Shown: positions 50,723-59,764, counted from the first letter of the stretch. The stretch: 64,000 nt of DNA from Actinomarinicola tropica (GCF_009650215.1 NZ_CP045851.1:3437001-3501000), one strand, 5' to 3'. The notes: generated by a model from the letters alone, not told the origin. Program-made: numbers and translations.

Positions 50723-51463
50723 ATGAGCAGACAAGCAGCCCAGGCTCGCACGGGGGTCGTGGGGACGATCCGGGACCGGCTCCTCGTCAACGCCCTCGCC
50801 GATCCCGACGAGGCCGCCCGCGTCCTTCCCCCGGGGCTGCGACCGCACATCACGGGGGACGCCACGGTCATCGGGTGCTGCCTGCTCACCATCGAGCACA
50901 TCCGCCCGTCGGTGGTCCCTGCCGCACTGGGGCTCTCCCTCGTGGCCGCCGCGCACCGGATCTCCGCGGAGTGGGACGACGAGCTCGGCGCGACGACCGT
51001 CGGGGTCTACGTCCCGGTTCGCCACACGTCCTCGCGGCCGGCTCAGGTTGTCGGCGGCAGGTGGTTCCCAGGCGTCCACCTTCCCGCCACCATCCGCACC
51101 GCTTCCGACGGCGAGCACCTGCGTTGGACGGTCGAGCCCCGATTCGCCTCCGACAGGTACGGCATTCGGGTGCAGGCCCAGGTCGCGGCGGGCCCGGCGA
51201 CGGAGCCGAGCGAGCCGATCGGCGGTACGTGCCTCGCCGCCTCTGTCGGCCTGTCCCCCGATCGTCGTGGCACCCTCGAGGCAGCACGCATGGAGCCTGA
51301 GCATCGGACGGCCCAACCGGTCGAGATCACTGAGCTGGACTCAGGATTTCTCGCCGGGTTCACGAGCATCCGTCCCGCCAGCTCCTACGTCATGCGCGAC
51401 GTGCGGGTCAGATGGACGCGGGCATCCGCCCCCAGCGCAGCGGCGGAGGGGGCGGCGGCGTGA
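50723..51463 (+). CDS. DUF2071/acetoacetate-decarboxylase-like protein
   Basis: 246 residues from ATG 50723. Weak similarity in pattern to the DUF2071 (YqjF) / acetoacetate decarboxylase fold: VLPPGLRPHITGDATVIGCCLLTIEHIRPSVVPAALGLSL, WDDELGATTVGVYVPVRHTSS and RFASDRYGIRVQAQVAAG. No obvious catalytic Lys. The target gene of the MerR regulator, given the shared promoter. GTGA overlap with the fragment that follows. Confidence 0.65.
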   Translation: MSRQAAQARTGVVGTIRDRLLVNALADPDEAARVLPPGLRPHITGDATVIGCCLLTIEHIRPSVVPAALGLSLVAAAHRISAEWDDELGATTVGVYVPVRHTSSRPAQVVGGRWFPGVHLPATIRTASDGEHLRWTVEPRFASDRYGIRVQAQVAAGPATEPSEPIGGTCLAASVGLSPDRRGTLEAARMEPEHRTAQPVEITELDSGFLAGFTSIRPASSYVMRDVRVRWTRASAPSAAAEGAAA

Positions 51464-51645
51464 GGGTCGTCATCGCGAAGCCGCCCGTCCACCTCGGAGC
51501 ACTGCTCACGCGAACCGATCCTGCCCTGGCCCTCACCGGCCGGCGCTGCGTCCCGAGCCGTCTCACCGACGCCGGCTTCGACTTCGAGCACCCGACCTTC
51601 GATGACGCGCTCGCCGACCTGACGGGACGTCGGTCCGCGCCGTGA
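51460..51645 (+). pseudogene. C-terminal fragment of a TIGR01777-type epimerase (DUF1731)
   Basis: 61 residues from GTG 51460. The sequence PPVHLGALLTRTDPALALTGRRCVPSRLTDAGFDFEHPTFDDAL is the end of sugar-nucleotide-epimerase-like TIGR01777 proteins (the DUF1731 region). The Rossmann domain is missing, although both ends are translationally coupled (GTGA) to their neighbours, so the remnant may still be translated. Confidence 0.7.
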
Positions 51646-52100
51646 CCGTCGAGTTCGAGAACGTCACGACCATCGCCGCGCCGATCGAGGTCGTGTTCGA
51701 CCTCTCGCTCGACATCGACGCACACCTCGCCTCGATGGCCGACTCCGGCGAACGCGCTATTGCCGGGACCACCAGCGGGCTGATCGGCCTGGGCGAGACG
51801 GTCACCTGGCGAGCCAGACACTTCGGCATCCCTTTCACCATGACCAGCAAGGTCACCGAGTGGGACCGCCCTCACCGTTTCGTCGACGAGCAGATCCGCG
51901 GCCCGTTCCGATCCTTCCACCACGAGCACCGCTTCGAGGCGTCCGAGAGCACGACCGTCATGACCGACCGGATTCGCTTCGACGCACCGCTCGGTCCGAT
52001 CGGCCGCGTCGTCGAGCACCTCGTGCTCGGCCGGTACCTCCGCACGCTGATCGCCGCGCGGGGTCAGTACCTGAAGGGCGAAGCCGAACGCCGGGGATGA
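51642..52100 (+). CDS. SRPBCC-family ligand-binding protein
   Basis: 152 residues from GTG 51642. START/SRPBCC fold: VEFENVTTIAAPIEVVFDLSLDIDAHLASM opening, TVTWRARHFGIPFTMTSKVTEWDRPHRFVDEQIRGPFRSFHHEHRFE, then the long C-terminal helix VEHLVLGRYLRTLIAARGQYLK. Usually binds hydrophobic molecules. Co-translated with the gene fragment before it in the MerR-controlled transcript. Confidence 0.85.
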   Translation: MTVEFENVTTIAAPIEVVFDLSLDIDAHLASMADSGERAIAGTTSGLIGLGETVTWRARHFGIPFTMTSKVTEWDRPHRFVDEQIRGPFRSFHHEHRFEASESTTVMTDRIRFDAPLGPIGRVVEHLVLGRYLRTLIAARGQYLKGEAERRG

Positions 52101-52191
52101 TCTCAAGCGTCGCCAGCATCGCGGGTCGTCTCACGGACCACCTGCAAATAGCCGCTTGCTGCTCGGCTGCTCGACCGCGACGATCGCCGCC

Positions 52192-52665
52192 ATGAAGCTT
52201 GCCGAGGCACTCAGCCTCCGTAGTGACGCCCAGAAGCGACTCGCCCAGCTGCAGGCCCGCGCCGTGGCCAGTGCGCGCTACCAGGAGGGCGAGGCGTCCC
52301 CCGAGGATCCGAACGCTCTCCTCGCAGAGGCCCGCGAGGTGGTCGCGGAGATCGAGTCCCTCGTCCGTCGCATCAACCGGACGAACGCCGCGGTCGAGCT
52401 GGAGCCCGGTCTCACCATCACCGACGCGATCGCGCGCCGCGACGCGCTGGCCAACGAGCGCTCCATCGTCGCCGCGCTGGCCGACGCGGCCTCCGGCGGC
52501 AGCGCAGGCGGCGGCTTCGGCCGCCAGCTGCGATCGGAGCTGCGGTTCCTGACCGACGTCCCGATCCCGCAGCTGCGCGCCGAGGCCGACGCGCTGGCCC
52601 GTCGGTACCGCGAGCTCGACACCAGGCTGCAGGAGGCCAACTGGACGACGGAACTTCTCGACTGA
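52192..52665 (+). CDS. DIP1984-family (septicolysin-like) protein
   Basis: 157 residues from ATG 52192. Helical coiled-coil protein with the family layout: MKLAEALSLRSDAQKRLAQLQARAVASARYQEGE, ARE ... IESLVRRINRTNAAVEL, LTITDAIARRDAL, PIPQLRAEADALARRYRELDTRLQEANW. Function unknown. No signal peptide. Its stop codon lies within the left arm of the inverted-repeat element. Confidence 0.85.
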   Translation: MKLAEALSLRSDAQKRLAQLQARAVASARYQEGEASPEDPNALLAEAREVVAEIESLVRRINRTNAAVELEPGLTITDAIARRDALANERSIVAALADAASGGSAGGGFGRQLRSELRFLTDVPIPQLRAEADALARRYRELDTRLQEANWTTELLD

Positions 52666-52908
52666 TCCGGGCGGGGCGGCCAGTCGGTAGCCCCGAGCGG
52701 AGCGTGCACGAAGGCCGATGTGCCGGCGGCCGAAGACCGGCGCTCATGGCAGGGCGTGAGGGGCACGCCCTCGGGGTTCGACTCCCCGTGCTCACCGTGC
52801 AACCCCGAACAGGGCACACGTCATCGAGCACCACGCAACGAGCACAACCACGTGCAGGCCGCTCAGGGTGAGGGTGGGTCAGGGGACCTGGCCGCCCCGC
52901 CCGGATCA
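52663..52908. repeat. 246-bp element bounded by 21-bp perfect inverted repeats
   Basis: Arms 52663-52683 and 52888-52908 are exact complements (inner 20 bases of the left arm: GATCCGGGCGGGGCGGCCAG). The 204 bp inside have no convincing gene but hold further hairpins: GGGCGTG/CACGCCC, and CGGGG-TTCGACT-CCCCG, which is a perfect tRNA T-arm shape. GTGCTC can pair with two GAGCAC copies downstream. No tRNA can be built around the T-arm. Candidate structured RNA, MITE-like element or very large bidirectional terminator. Confidence 0.75.
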
Positions 52909-52922
52909 TCGCCACACTCTGT

Positions 52923-55376
52923 TCAACGTCCCGCGACGGGCTCGAGCTCGGCGGCGCGATCGAGATCGACAGGCTCGGCCGCGACCGCGGGTTCGATGGT
53001 GAGGCGGGGGACCAGTCGGTCGAGGACCCGCGGCATCCACCAGTTGCGGTCGCCGAGCAGCGCCATCGTCGCCGGCACGAGGACCATGCGGACGAGGGTG
53101 GCGTCGAGGAACACGGCCACGGCCAGGCCCAGCCCGAACACCTTGATCTCGCGGATGTCCTCGAACACGAACGACCCGAAGACCACGACCATGATGGCGG
53201 CGGCCGCGGTGATGACCCGAGCGGTCGATGCCAGACCGTCGGCCACCGAGGTCGACGCGTCGCCGGTGCGGTCGTACTCCTCCCGGATGCGGGAGAGCAT
53301 GAACACCTCGTAGTCCATCGACAGCCCGAACACGATGGCGAAGAGCATGAGCGGGATGAACGGGTTGATCGGCCCGGCCTCGATGCCGAGGAGCTCGCCG
53401 CCCCATCCCCACTGGAAGATCGCGACCACCACGCCGTAGGCGGCGGCGATCGACAGCACGTTCATCACCACCGCCTTCAGCGGCACGAGCACCGACCGGA
53501 ACACCGCCAGGAGCACCAGGAACGACACGCCGAGCACCGCGGCGAAGAACAACGGCATCCGCTCGCCCAGGTAGTCGGTGACGTCGATGTTGGTGGCGGC
53601 GCTGCCGGTGACGTGGACGTCGAGCCCCGCTGCCGCGGCCGCGGGCACGACATCGTCGCGCAGGGTGCGGACGAGGTCGGTGGTCGCCGCGTCCTGCGGG
53701 GCCGAGTCCGGGATGAGCGTCATGAGGTACGCCGCGGGATCGGACGGGCCGTCGGCGACCGGCGGCGTGACGGCGGCGACGCCCGGGCTCGCGGCGAGCA
53801 CCGCGTGCAGCTCGTCGATGGCCCCGGACGGCGTCCCGGGAGTGGCGGTGGCGGTGACGACGAACGGCCCGTTGAACCCGTCGCCGAAGCCCTCGGCCAG
53901 CAGGTCGTAGGCCCGGCGGGTGTCGGACCCCTCGGGGAAGTTGCCCTCGTCGGTCCAGCCCATGCGCAGGCCGAGCACCGGGGCGGCCAGGACGAGCAGG
54001 ACGACGGCGGCCGCCGCGCCCCAGGCGAGGGGCCGGCGCTGGATCGTCCGGCTCCACCGATGCGGCAGCGTCGCCTCCACCGGCGGCGCCACCCGGTGCG
54101 GCACCTCGGCGCGCAGCGCCGGCACGACACGGCTCGACAGGAGCGCGACCACGGCGACGACCGCACCGCCGATCGCAAGGAGCGTGACGCCGATGCCCAC
54201 ACCGAGGATGGCGACCGCCGTCGCGCCGGCGGCGATCAGCCCACGCCACCGGGTGACCTCGAGCCGCGGACCGGCCATCGCCAGCAGTGCCGGCAGGAGC
54301 GTCATCGACGTGAACATGGTGGCGAGCACGGTGGCCGAGACCCCGAGCCCCATCCCCGACAGCATCCCGATGCCCACGAGCAGCAGACCGAGCATCGACA
54401 CGACGACCGTCAGGCCGGCGAACACGACCGCCCGCCCCGCGGTGTCCATGGCGAGCACGACGGCGTCCCTCGGCGGCACACCGGCGTGGACCGCCTCACG
54501 GTGGCGGGTGACGATGAACAGCGCGTAGTCGATGCCCACGCCCAGACCGACCATCATCCCGAGCAGCATCGTGTCCTCCGGCACCGTCGCCACCCGCGTG
54601 AGCAGGACGACCGAGGCGAGGCCGATGCCCACCCCGCCGAGCGCGACGGCGATGGGCAGGCCCATCGCCAGCACGGACCCGAACGCCACGATGAGCACCA
54701 CGACGGCGAAGGCGATGCCGATCAGCTCCGACTCCGGCGGCTCGATCGACGCCAGGTACTGCCCGCCCGCCAGCACCTCGAGCCCGTCGACCGACGGCGC
54801 CTCCTCGGCGATCAGCTCGCCGATCCGGGCCGACTCGGTGTCGTCCACGTCGGCCGAGAAGTTGACCGTGGCGAATGCCAGCCGGTCGGCCAGCGGCCCG
54901 GTGGTGGCGATCTGGCCCGCACCCCGCTCCGCGTAGGGCGAGACGACCGTCGCTCCCGGGGCTCTCGCCTCGCCGGACTCGTCGGGGAAGCCGGCGTCGA
55001 CGGCGGCGAAGAGGTCCTCCATCGCCGCCACCACGGCGGGGTCCTCGACGCCCTGGTCGGCGCGGAACACGATCATCCCGGACTGACCGCCGGTCCCGAG
55101 CTCGGGGAAGTGCTCCTCGAGCACCGCGAAGCCGGCCTCGCTGTCGGAGTCCGGCACCATCGAGCCGCTGCCGAACGCAGGGCCCACGATGCCGGCGGCC
55201 GCGACGACGATGACGAGGACCGCGGCCCACAGCCCGACGGCAGCCCGACGGTGGTCGACGCACCAGCCGCCGAGGCGTCCGGTCAGCGAGCGGTGGGGCG
55301 CCGGCGACGCACCGCCGCCAGCCTCTGCGGCCGATGCGGGTGGGACGGGACGGCGATCGAGCGGGGAGGTCGGCAT
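52923..55376 (-). CDS. MMPL-family RND transporter
   Basis: Proton-driven exporter of the MMPL/HAE group. It has 817 residues. ATG 55376 is chosen (GGAGG nine bases upstream); ATG 55385 is possible. Two repeats, each a first helix, a large periplasmic domain and five further helices. GVGIDYALFIVTRHREAVHAG (about 280) and FGLSMDYEVFMLSRIREEYDRTG (about 680) are the family-typical helix 4 Asp-Tyr motifs that carry protons. It faces away from the two-component system, 132 bp apart, and may be its target. Confidence 0.92.
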   Translation of the reverse strand: MPTSPLDRRPVPPASAAEAGGGASPAPHRSLTGRLGGWCVDHRRAAVGLWAAVLVIVVAAAGIVGPAFGSGSMVPDSDSEAGFAVLEEHFPELGTGGQSGMIVFRADQGVEDPAVVAAMEDLFAAVDAGFPDESGEARAPGATVVSPYAERGAGQIATTGPLADRLAFATVNFSADVDDTESARIGELIAEEAPSVDGLEVLAGGQYLASIEPPESELIGIAFAVVVLIVAFGSVLAMGLPIAVALGGVGIGLASVVLLTRVATVPEDTMLLGMMVGLGVGIDYALFIVTRHREAVHAGVPPRDAVVLAMDTAGRAVVFAGLTVVVSMLGLLLVGIGMLSGMGLGVSATVLATMFTSMTLLPALLAMAGPRLEVTRWRGLIAAGATAVAILGVGIGVTLLAIGGAVVAVVALLSSRVVPALRAEVPHRVAPPVEATLPHRWSRTIQRRPLAWGAAAAVVLLVLAAPVLGLRMGWTDEGNFPEGSDTRRAYDLLAEGFGDGFNGPFVVTATATPGTPSGAIDELHAVLAASPGVAAVTPPVADGPSDPAAYLMTLIPDSAPQDAATTDLVRTLRDDVVPAAAAAGLDVHVTGSAATNIDVTDYLGERMPLFFAAVLGVSFLVLLAVFRSVLVPLKAVVMNVLSIAAAYGVVVAIFQWGWGGELLGIEAGPINPFIPLMLFAIVFGLSMDYEVFMLSRIREEYDRTGDASTSVADGLASTARVITAAAAIMVVVFGSFVFEDIREIKVFGLGLAVAVFLDATLVRMVLVPATMALLGDRNWWMPRVLDRLVPRLTIEPAVAAEPVDLDRAAELEPVAGR

Positions 55377-55508
55377 GGCTCCCATCCTCCGGATCCGCCC
55401 CCGACCGCACATCGGGCGTCCGGCCACATCCGCACCGGCTGATCGGCCGGGCCGCGGGTCGTCCTTTCGGCCGATCCGCCCGAGGCCCGCGTTCCGTACG
55501 CTCTCGGC

Positions 55509-56660
55509 GTGACACTCGACAAGGGCCGTCCCTACTGGGCGGAGCCACGGGCGGCCGACCCGCCCGGACCGGCACGGCGCGACTGGCTGCTCGTCGCCGT
55601 GGTCGTGGTGGCGGCGACGATCGAGACGTTCGCTCGCGAGGACCTGGTCTGGAGCGGCATCTCGCTCGTCGCGACCGTGGGCGTGGCGTGCCTGCTGCCG
55701 TGGCGCCGGGTGCACCCGCTGGTCGTGCTCGTGGCCGCCTTCGGGACGATGAGCGCCATCGACGTCGTGGCGCTCGTGCTCGACGTGGAGTGGGAGGGCC
55801 TCAACTCCGCCGCGGTCATGCTCGTCCTGCCCTACGCCCTGACGCGCTGGGCGGCGGGGCGGGAGGTCGGCATCGGCCTCCTCGTCATGGCGGTCCCGCT
55901 GGTGCTGACCGCGGTCGACGGCCAGCCCGCCGGCGACGTCGTCGGGGGGACGATCGTCCTGCTGCTCGCGTGCGCCATCGGCTTCGCCGTCCGCTACGCC
56001 GGGGAGCTGCGCGCCGAGGAGATCGCCGGACTGCGTTCCCGCGAGCGGGAGGAGCTGGCCCGCGAGCTGCACGACACCGTCGCCCACCACGTGTCCGCCA
56101 TCGCCGTGCGCGCCCAGGCCGGGCGGGTCGTGGCGACCGCTCGACCCGAGGCCGCCGTCGACGCGCTGTCAGTGATCGAAGAGGAGGCGACCCGCGCCCT
56201 CGAGGAGATGCGCTCGATGGTCGGCGCGCTGCGCGGCGGCGACCAGGCCGTCCTCAGACCGCAGCAGGGCGTGCGCGACCTGGCCCGGCTCGCACAGCCC
56301 GGCGAGGGTCACGGGCCCCGGGTGACGGTCACGATCGCCGAGGACCTCGGCGGGCTGCGGCCCGCGGTCGACGCCGCCTGCTTCCGCCTGGCGCAGGAGG
56401 CGGTCACCAACGCCCTGCGCCACGCCCGACGGGCATCGATGGTGCAGGTGCGGGTCGACGGCGACGCCGAGCACGTGCGGCTCACGGTCGACGACGACGG
56501 CCAGGGCGGCGGCGCGTCGGGCGGTGCCACGTCGGGCTTCGGGCTCGTCGGCATGGCCGAGCGGGCCAAGCTCCTCGGCGGCACCTTCGACGCCGGTCCC
56601 CGCCCCGACGGCGGCTGGACGGTCGCCGCCACGATCCCCCGCCGGGCGGTCACGACATGA
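55509..56660 (+). CDS. NarL-type sensor histidine kinase
   Basis: 383 residues from GTG 55509, with TACGCT six bases upstream (leaderless type). Four or five membrane helices in about 25-155, no extracellular domain. HisKA_3 with the phosphorylated His about 188 in ELARELHDTVAHHVSAI. HATPase with RLAQEAVTNALRHARRA, VDDDGQGG and GFGLVGMAERAKLLGG. Stop overlaps the regulator start (ATGA). Membrane-stress sensing is likely from the architecture. Confidence 0.93.
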   Translation: MTLDKGRPYWAEPRAADPPGPARRDWLLVAVVVVAATIETFAREDLVWSGISLVATVGVACLLPWRRVHPLVVLVAAFGTMSAIDVVALVLDVEWEGLNSAAVMLVLPYALTRWAAGREVGIGLLVMAVPLVLTAVDGQPAGDVVGGTIVLLLACAIGFAVRYAGELRAEEIAGLRSREREELARELHDTVAHHVSAIAVRAQAGRVVATARPEAAVDALSVIEEEATRALEEMRSMVGALRGGDQAVLRPQQGVRDLARLAQPGEGHGPRVTVTIAEDLGGLRPAVDAACFRLAQEAVTNALRHARRASMVQVRVDGDAEHVRLTVDDDGQGGGASGGATSGFGLVGMAERAKLLGGTFDAGPRPDGGWTVAATIPRRAVTT

Positions 56661-57334
56661 CCATCCGGGTGCTGATCGCCGACGACCAGGACATCGTCCG
56701 CACCGGCCTGCGGATGATCCTCGACGCCCAACCCGACATCGAGGTCGTGGCCGACGCGGCCGACGGGCGCACCGCGATCGAGCTCGCCCGCCGCCTCCGG
56801 CCCGACGTCTGCCTCGTCGACATCCGGATGCCCGAGCACGACGGCATCGAGGTCACCCGTCAGCTCGCAGGCCCCGACGTCGACGACCCGCTCGCCGTCG
56901 TCGTCATCACGACCTTCGACATGGACGAGTACGTGCACGGCGCGCTCAAGGCCGGGGCGCGCGGGTTCCTGCTGAAGGACGCCGGGCCCGAGCTGCTCGC
57001 CCAGGCGGTGCGCTCGGCGGCGAACGGCGATGCGCTCATCGCCCCGAGCGTGACCGCCCGTCTGCTGGCGGCGTTCTCCGACATCGGCTCCTCAGCCAGG
57101 TCGCCCGCGGTCGAGCCGATCGACCCCCTCACCGAGCGCGAGGAGGAGGTGCTCGTCACCGTCGCCCGGGGCCGCACCAACGCCGAGATCGCCGACGACC
57201 TCTCGATCAGCCTCAGCACCGTGAAGACCCACCTCGCGAGCCTCATGAACAAGCTCGGGGCTCGCAACCGGGTCGAGCTCGCCATGTGGGCCTACGAGAC
57301 CGACCGGGTGCCGGCCCGACCGTCCGACACCTGA
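56657..57334 (+). CDS. NarL/LuxR-type response regulator
   Basis: 225 residues from ATG 56657. Receiver domain with acidic pair at 9-10, phosphorylated Asp 55 (CLVDIRMPEHDG), Thr in VVITTFD and Lys in FLLKDAGPE. LuxR helix-turn-helix at about 150-215: LTEREEEVLVTVARGRTNAEIADDLSISLSTVKTHLASLMNKLGARNRVELAMWAY. Partner of the kinase encoded before it. Confidence 0.95.
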   Translation: MTIRVLIADDQDIVRTGLRMILDAQPDIEVVADAADGRTAIELARRLRPDVCLVDIRMPEHDGIEVTRQLAGPDVDDPLAVVVITTFDMDEYVHGALKAGARGFLLKDAGPELLAQAVRSAANGDALIAPSVTARLLAAFSDIGSSARSPAVEPIDPLTEREEEVLVTVARGRTNAEIADDLSISLSTVKTHLASLMNKLGARNRVELAMWAYETDRVPARPSDT

Positions 57335-57398
57335 GCCGCCCCACCGGCGAGCTGGCGCCGGCCGATGAGTCGGCGCCGGCCGGGCCGTCCCCACGTGC

Positions 57399-57989
57399 AT
57401 GGCCAAGGTGATGACGCACATGTGCATGTCGCTCGACGGGTTCGTCGCCGGACCCGACGACGACCCGGGCGAGCTGTTCGATTGGTACTGGGTTGGCGAC
57501 GTCGAGGTGCCGAGCGCACGTCCGGACATGACGTTCCAGGTCGACGCCGACAGCGCCGCCGTGCTGCGAGAGCTCACGTCCGGCTGCGGCGCGCTCGTCG
57601 CCGGCCGCCGCCTGTTCGACATCACCGACGGATGGGGTGACGAGCACCCCGTCGGCGCGCCGGTCGTGGTCGTCACACACCGGCCCCCGCCCGACGACGC
57701 CGCCGGGCCCCTCCCCCGCACGACCTTCACCGGCAGCGTCCAGGAGGGCATCGCCACGGCGAAGGAGATCGCCGGCGACCGGGACGTCACCATCGCCAGC
57801 GCCGACATCATCCAGCAGGCGCTGAACCTGGGCCTCGTCGACGAGCTGTGCATCAGCCAGATCCCCGTGCTGTTCGGGAGCGGCCTCCGCTACTTCGGCG
57901 AGCTGGTCGGCGACCACGTGATGCTCGACGACCCGATCGTCGTGCCCGGCGTCCGGGCGCTGCACCTGCGCTACCCCGTGCGCCGCTGA
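57399..57989 (+). CDS. Dihydrofolate reductase / RibD C-terminal domain protein
   Basis: 196 residues from ATG 57399. RibD_C fold: KVMTHMCMSLDGFVAGPDDDPGELFDWYW opening, LVAGRRLFDITDGWGDEHPVGAPVVVVTH, and DVTIASADIIQQALNLGLVDELCISQIPVLFGSGLRYF. This group gives stand-alone reductases often annotated as DHFR family with unknown substrate. Confidence 0.9.
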   Translation: MAKVMTHMCMSLDGFVAGPDDDPGELFDWYWVGDVEVPSARPDMTFQVDADSAAVLRELTSGCGALVAGRRLFDITDGWGDEHPVGAPVVVVTHRPPPDDAAGPLPRTTFTGSVQEGIATAKEIAGDRDVTIASADIIQQALNLGLVDELCISQIPVLFGSGLRYFGELVGDHVMLDDPIVVPGVRALHLRYPVRR

Positions 57990-58012
57990 TCACGACCGAA
58001 GGGCGGGTCCGG

Positions 58013-58297
58013 CTACTCGACGTGGAACTCGATGCGGTGGAGCAGGGTGTCGTCGTCGATCGGGCCGGCGTGGGCGGCGCGACGGCGCAGCGACTCGAGG
58101 TCGGCCTCGCCGGTCTGCGCCAGGTCCTCGTCGGTGACCGACGAGAGCGGCACCAGCTCGACGTCGTCCACGACGATCGTCACGCCGGCCACTGAGTAGC
58201 GGCCGCCGACCTTCACCTGGCGACGGCTCCACAGCCGGTACGAGACCGTGATCGACCCGTCCGCCACCCGGTCCCGGAGCTCGGCGCTGAACTGCAC
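58013..58297 (-). CDS. ASCH-domain protein
   Basis: 94 residues from GTG 58297. The whole protein is one ASCH (PUA-like, RNA-binding type) domain: QFSAELRDRVADGSITVSYRLWSRRQVKVGGRYSV, VDDVELVPLSSVTDEDLAQTGEADLESLRRRA, then a final HRIEFHVE. A perfect 21-bp palindrome lies 20 bp upstream. Confidence 0.82.
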   Translation of the reverse strand: MQFSAELRDRVADGSITVSYRLWSRRQVKVGGRYSVAGVTIVVDDVELVPLSSVTDEDLAQTGEADLESLRRRAAHAGPIDDDTLLHRIEFHVE

Positions 58298-58316
58298 GCC
58301 ACCAGTGTGTCCCGAT

Positions 58317-58337
58317 CGATGACCTGACAGGTCATCG
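58317..58337. promoter_or_regulatory. Perfect palindrome upstream of the ASCH gene
   Basis: CGATGACCTG-A-CAGGTCATCG: 10-base arms around one central A. Position -20 to -40 from the ASCH start and 83 bp after the stop of the preceding gene. Probable operator of an unknown repressor. Confidence 0.6.
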
Positions 58338-58419
58338 CTTCCCGACGCCGCCGACGCCTGGCACCACTCGCCCTCGTCACCGCGTCGATCCTCCGCGAGC
58401 GCACGTCCGCCTGAGTCGG

Positions 58420-58773
58420 TCAGCGTGGCTCGCAGTACACCTCGATCCAGTACCCGTCGGGGTCCTGGCACTTGAAGCCGGTGTACTCCGGCAGCTCGTG
58501 CCGATCGACGAGGGGCACCCCCACCGCCTCCAACCGGGCGCCGATCCACTCGACCTCCTCCGGGGCTGCGACGGTGAAGCCGAAGTGCCACCCGACGTCG
58601 GCGGCGCTCGGCCCCTGGTGGAACGCCAGCTCGAACCCCTCGTGGTCGGTCACGAACACCGTGCCGTCGTCGTAGCGCGCGAGCACGCGGTCGAACCCGA
58701 GGTGCTCGGCGTAGAACCGCATCGACGCCTCGACGTCAGCGACCGTGAGGTTCAGGTGGGCGAGCCGCGCCAT
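58420..58773 (-). CDS. Single-domain VOC (glyoxalase-like) protein
   Basis: 117 residues from ATG 58773. VOC fold with LAHLNLTVADVEASMRFYAEHLGFD, FELAFHQGP, WHFGFTVAAPEEVEWI, and FKCQDPDGYWIEVYCEP carrying the usual metal His/Glu positions. Resembles dioxygenase- or glyoxalase-type family members. Substrate unknown. Confidence 0.88.
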   Translation of the reverse strand: MARLAHLNLTVADVEASMRFYAEHLGFDRVLARYDDGTVFVTDHEGFELAFHQGPSAADVGWHFGFTVAAPEEVEWIGARLEAVGVPLVDRHELPEYTGFKCQDPDGYWIEVYCEPR

Positions 58774-58822
58774 GCGCGCAGTCTGCCGCAGCGACCGTCC
58801 CGACGACGGACGACGTCGTCGG

Positions 58823-59764
58823 TCAGCCGTCGAGGTCGCGCACCACCACCCGCTCGGCCATGGCGAGGAGCGCGGACCGGTCGGGGTACGCCTCCTGCGA
58901 CCCGTGCTCGGTCACCGCGATCGTCGACGCCGCCACCGCGAGCACGGCGGCGTCGATCGTCGACCGCCCCTCCAGCAGCCCCCACGCCAGCCCGCCGGCG
59001 AACGCGTCGCCCGCACCAGTGGCGTCGACGGCCTCCACCTCCGGCGCCTCCACCAGCCAGCATCCGTCTGGCGTGGCCGTGACGCATCCTCCCGACGCCA
59101 GCTTCACGTGCGCCGTGTGGACGCCCCGCCGTCGCAGCTGCGCCGCCGCCCGCTGCGCACCCTCAACCGACGACGTGTCCTCGCCGGTCAGCTCGCCGGC
59201 CTCGTGGTGGTCCGGGGTGAGGTGGTCGATCGACGGCAGGAGGGGGTCGGCGAGCCGCGCCGGAGGGGCCGGGTCGACCACAGTGGTCACGCCGCGCTCG
59301 CGAGCGGCCCGCAGCGCGGCGTCGACCACCTCGCCCGGCACCTCGAGATCGACCACGAGGACGCTCCCGGCCGGCGCCGCCCCGACCTCCGCGGCGACGG
59401 CGTCCGCCTCATCCCCCCACGCGTCGTTCGCCCCGGGTGCGAGCATGATCGTCTTCGCCCCGTCCGGCGGCACGGCGATGCTGGCGTAGCCGGTCGGGCC
59501 GGGCCGGCGGCGCACCGAGGAGAGGTCGACGCCCTCGGCCCGGGGCCCGGCGAGCGCCTGGACCGCCAGGTCGTCGTCGCCGACGCAGCCGAGCAGGACC
59601 GCGTCCGCTCCGAGCCGGCGGGCGAGCACCGCCACGTTGGCCGCCTTGCCGCCGGACCGCCGCACCAGATCCGACGCCAGGATGGTGCCCGGGCCGGCCG
59701 GGTTCGTCGGTGAGGCGACGGTGAAGTCGGCGTTCACGCTGCCGAGCGAGATCACGAGGGACAC
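58823..59764 (-). CDS. PfkB-family carbohydrate kinase, ribokinase-like
   Basis: 313 residues from GTG 59764. N-terminal GSVNADFTVASP and the sugar-binding RRSGGKAANVAVLARRLGADAVLLGCVGDD. Anion hole and catalytic Asp in VDATGAGDAFAGGLAWGLL. This is the ribokinase subgroup (NGGKG/GGKAAN). It phosphorylates a sugar or nucleoside; which one cannot be told. No transporter or regulator alongside. Confidence 0.9.
   Translation of the reverse strand: MSLVISLGSVNADFTVASPTNPAGPGTILASDLVRRSGGKAANVAVLARRLGADAVLLGCVGDDDLAVQALAGPRAEGVDLSSVRRRPGPTGYASIAVPPDGAKTIMLAPGANDAWGDEADAVAAEVGAAPAGSVLVVDLEVPGEVVDAALRAARERGVTTVVDPAPPARLADPLLPSIDHLTPDHHEAGELTGEDTSSVEGAQRAAAQLRRRGVHTAHVKLASGGCVTATPDGCWLVEAPEVEAVDATGAGDAFAGGLAWGLLEGRSTIDAAVLAVAASTIAVTEHGSQEAYPDRSALLAMAERVVVRDLDG

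Noticed and set aside
52663-52908. tRNA-Sec or other tRNA gene around the T-arm-like hairpin
   Set aside because: No 5' partner for the acceptor side TGCTCACC and no anticodon arm at the right distance; only the T-arm shape is present.
53613-55442. Plus-strand 609-codon frame
   Set aside because: Antisense to the MMPL transporter; Arg/His/Asp-rich with no domain.
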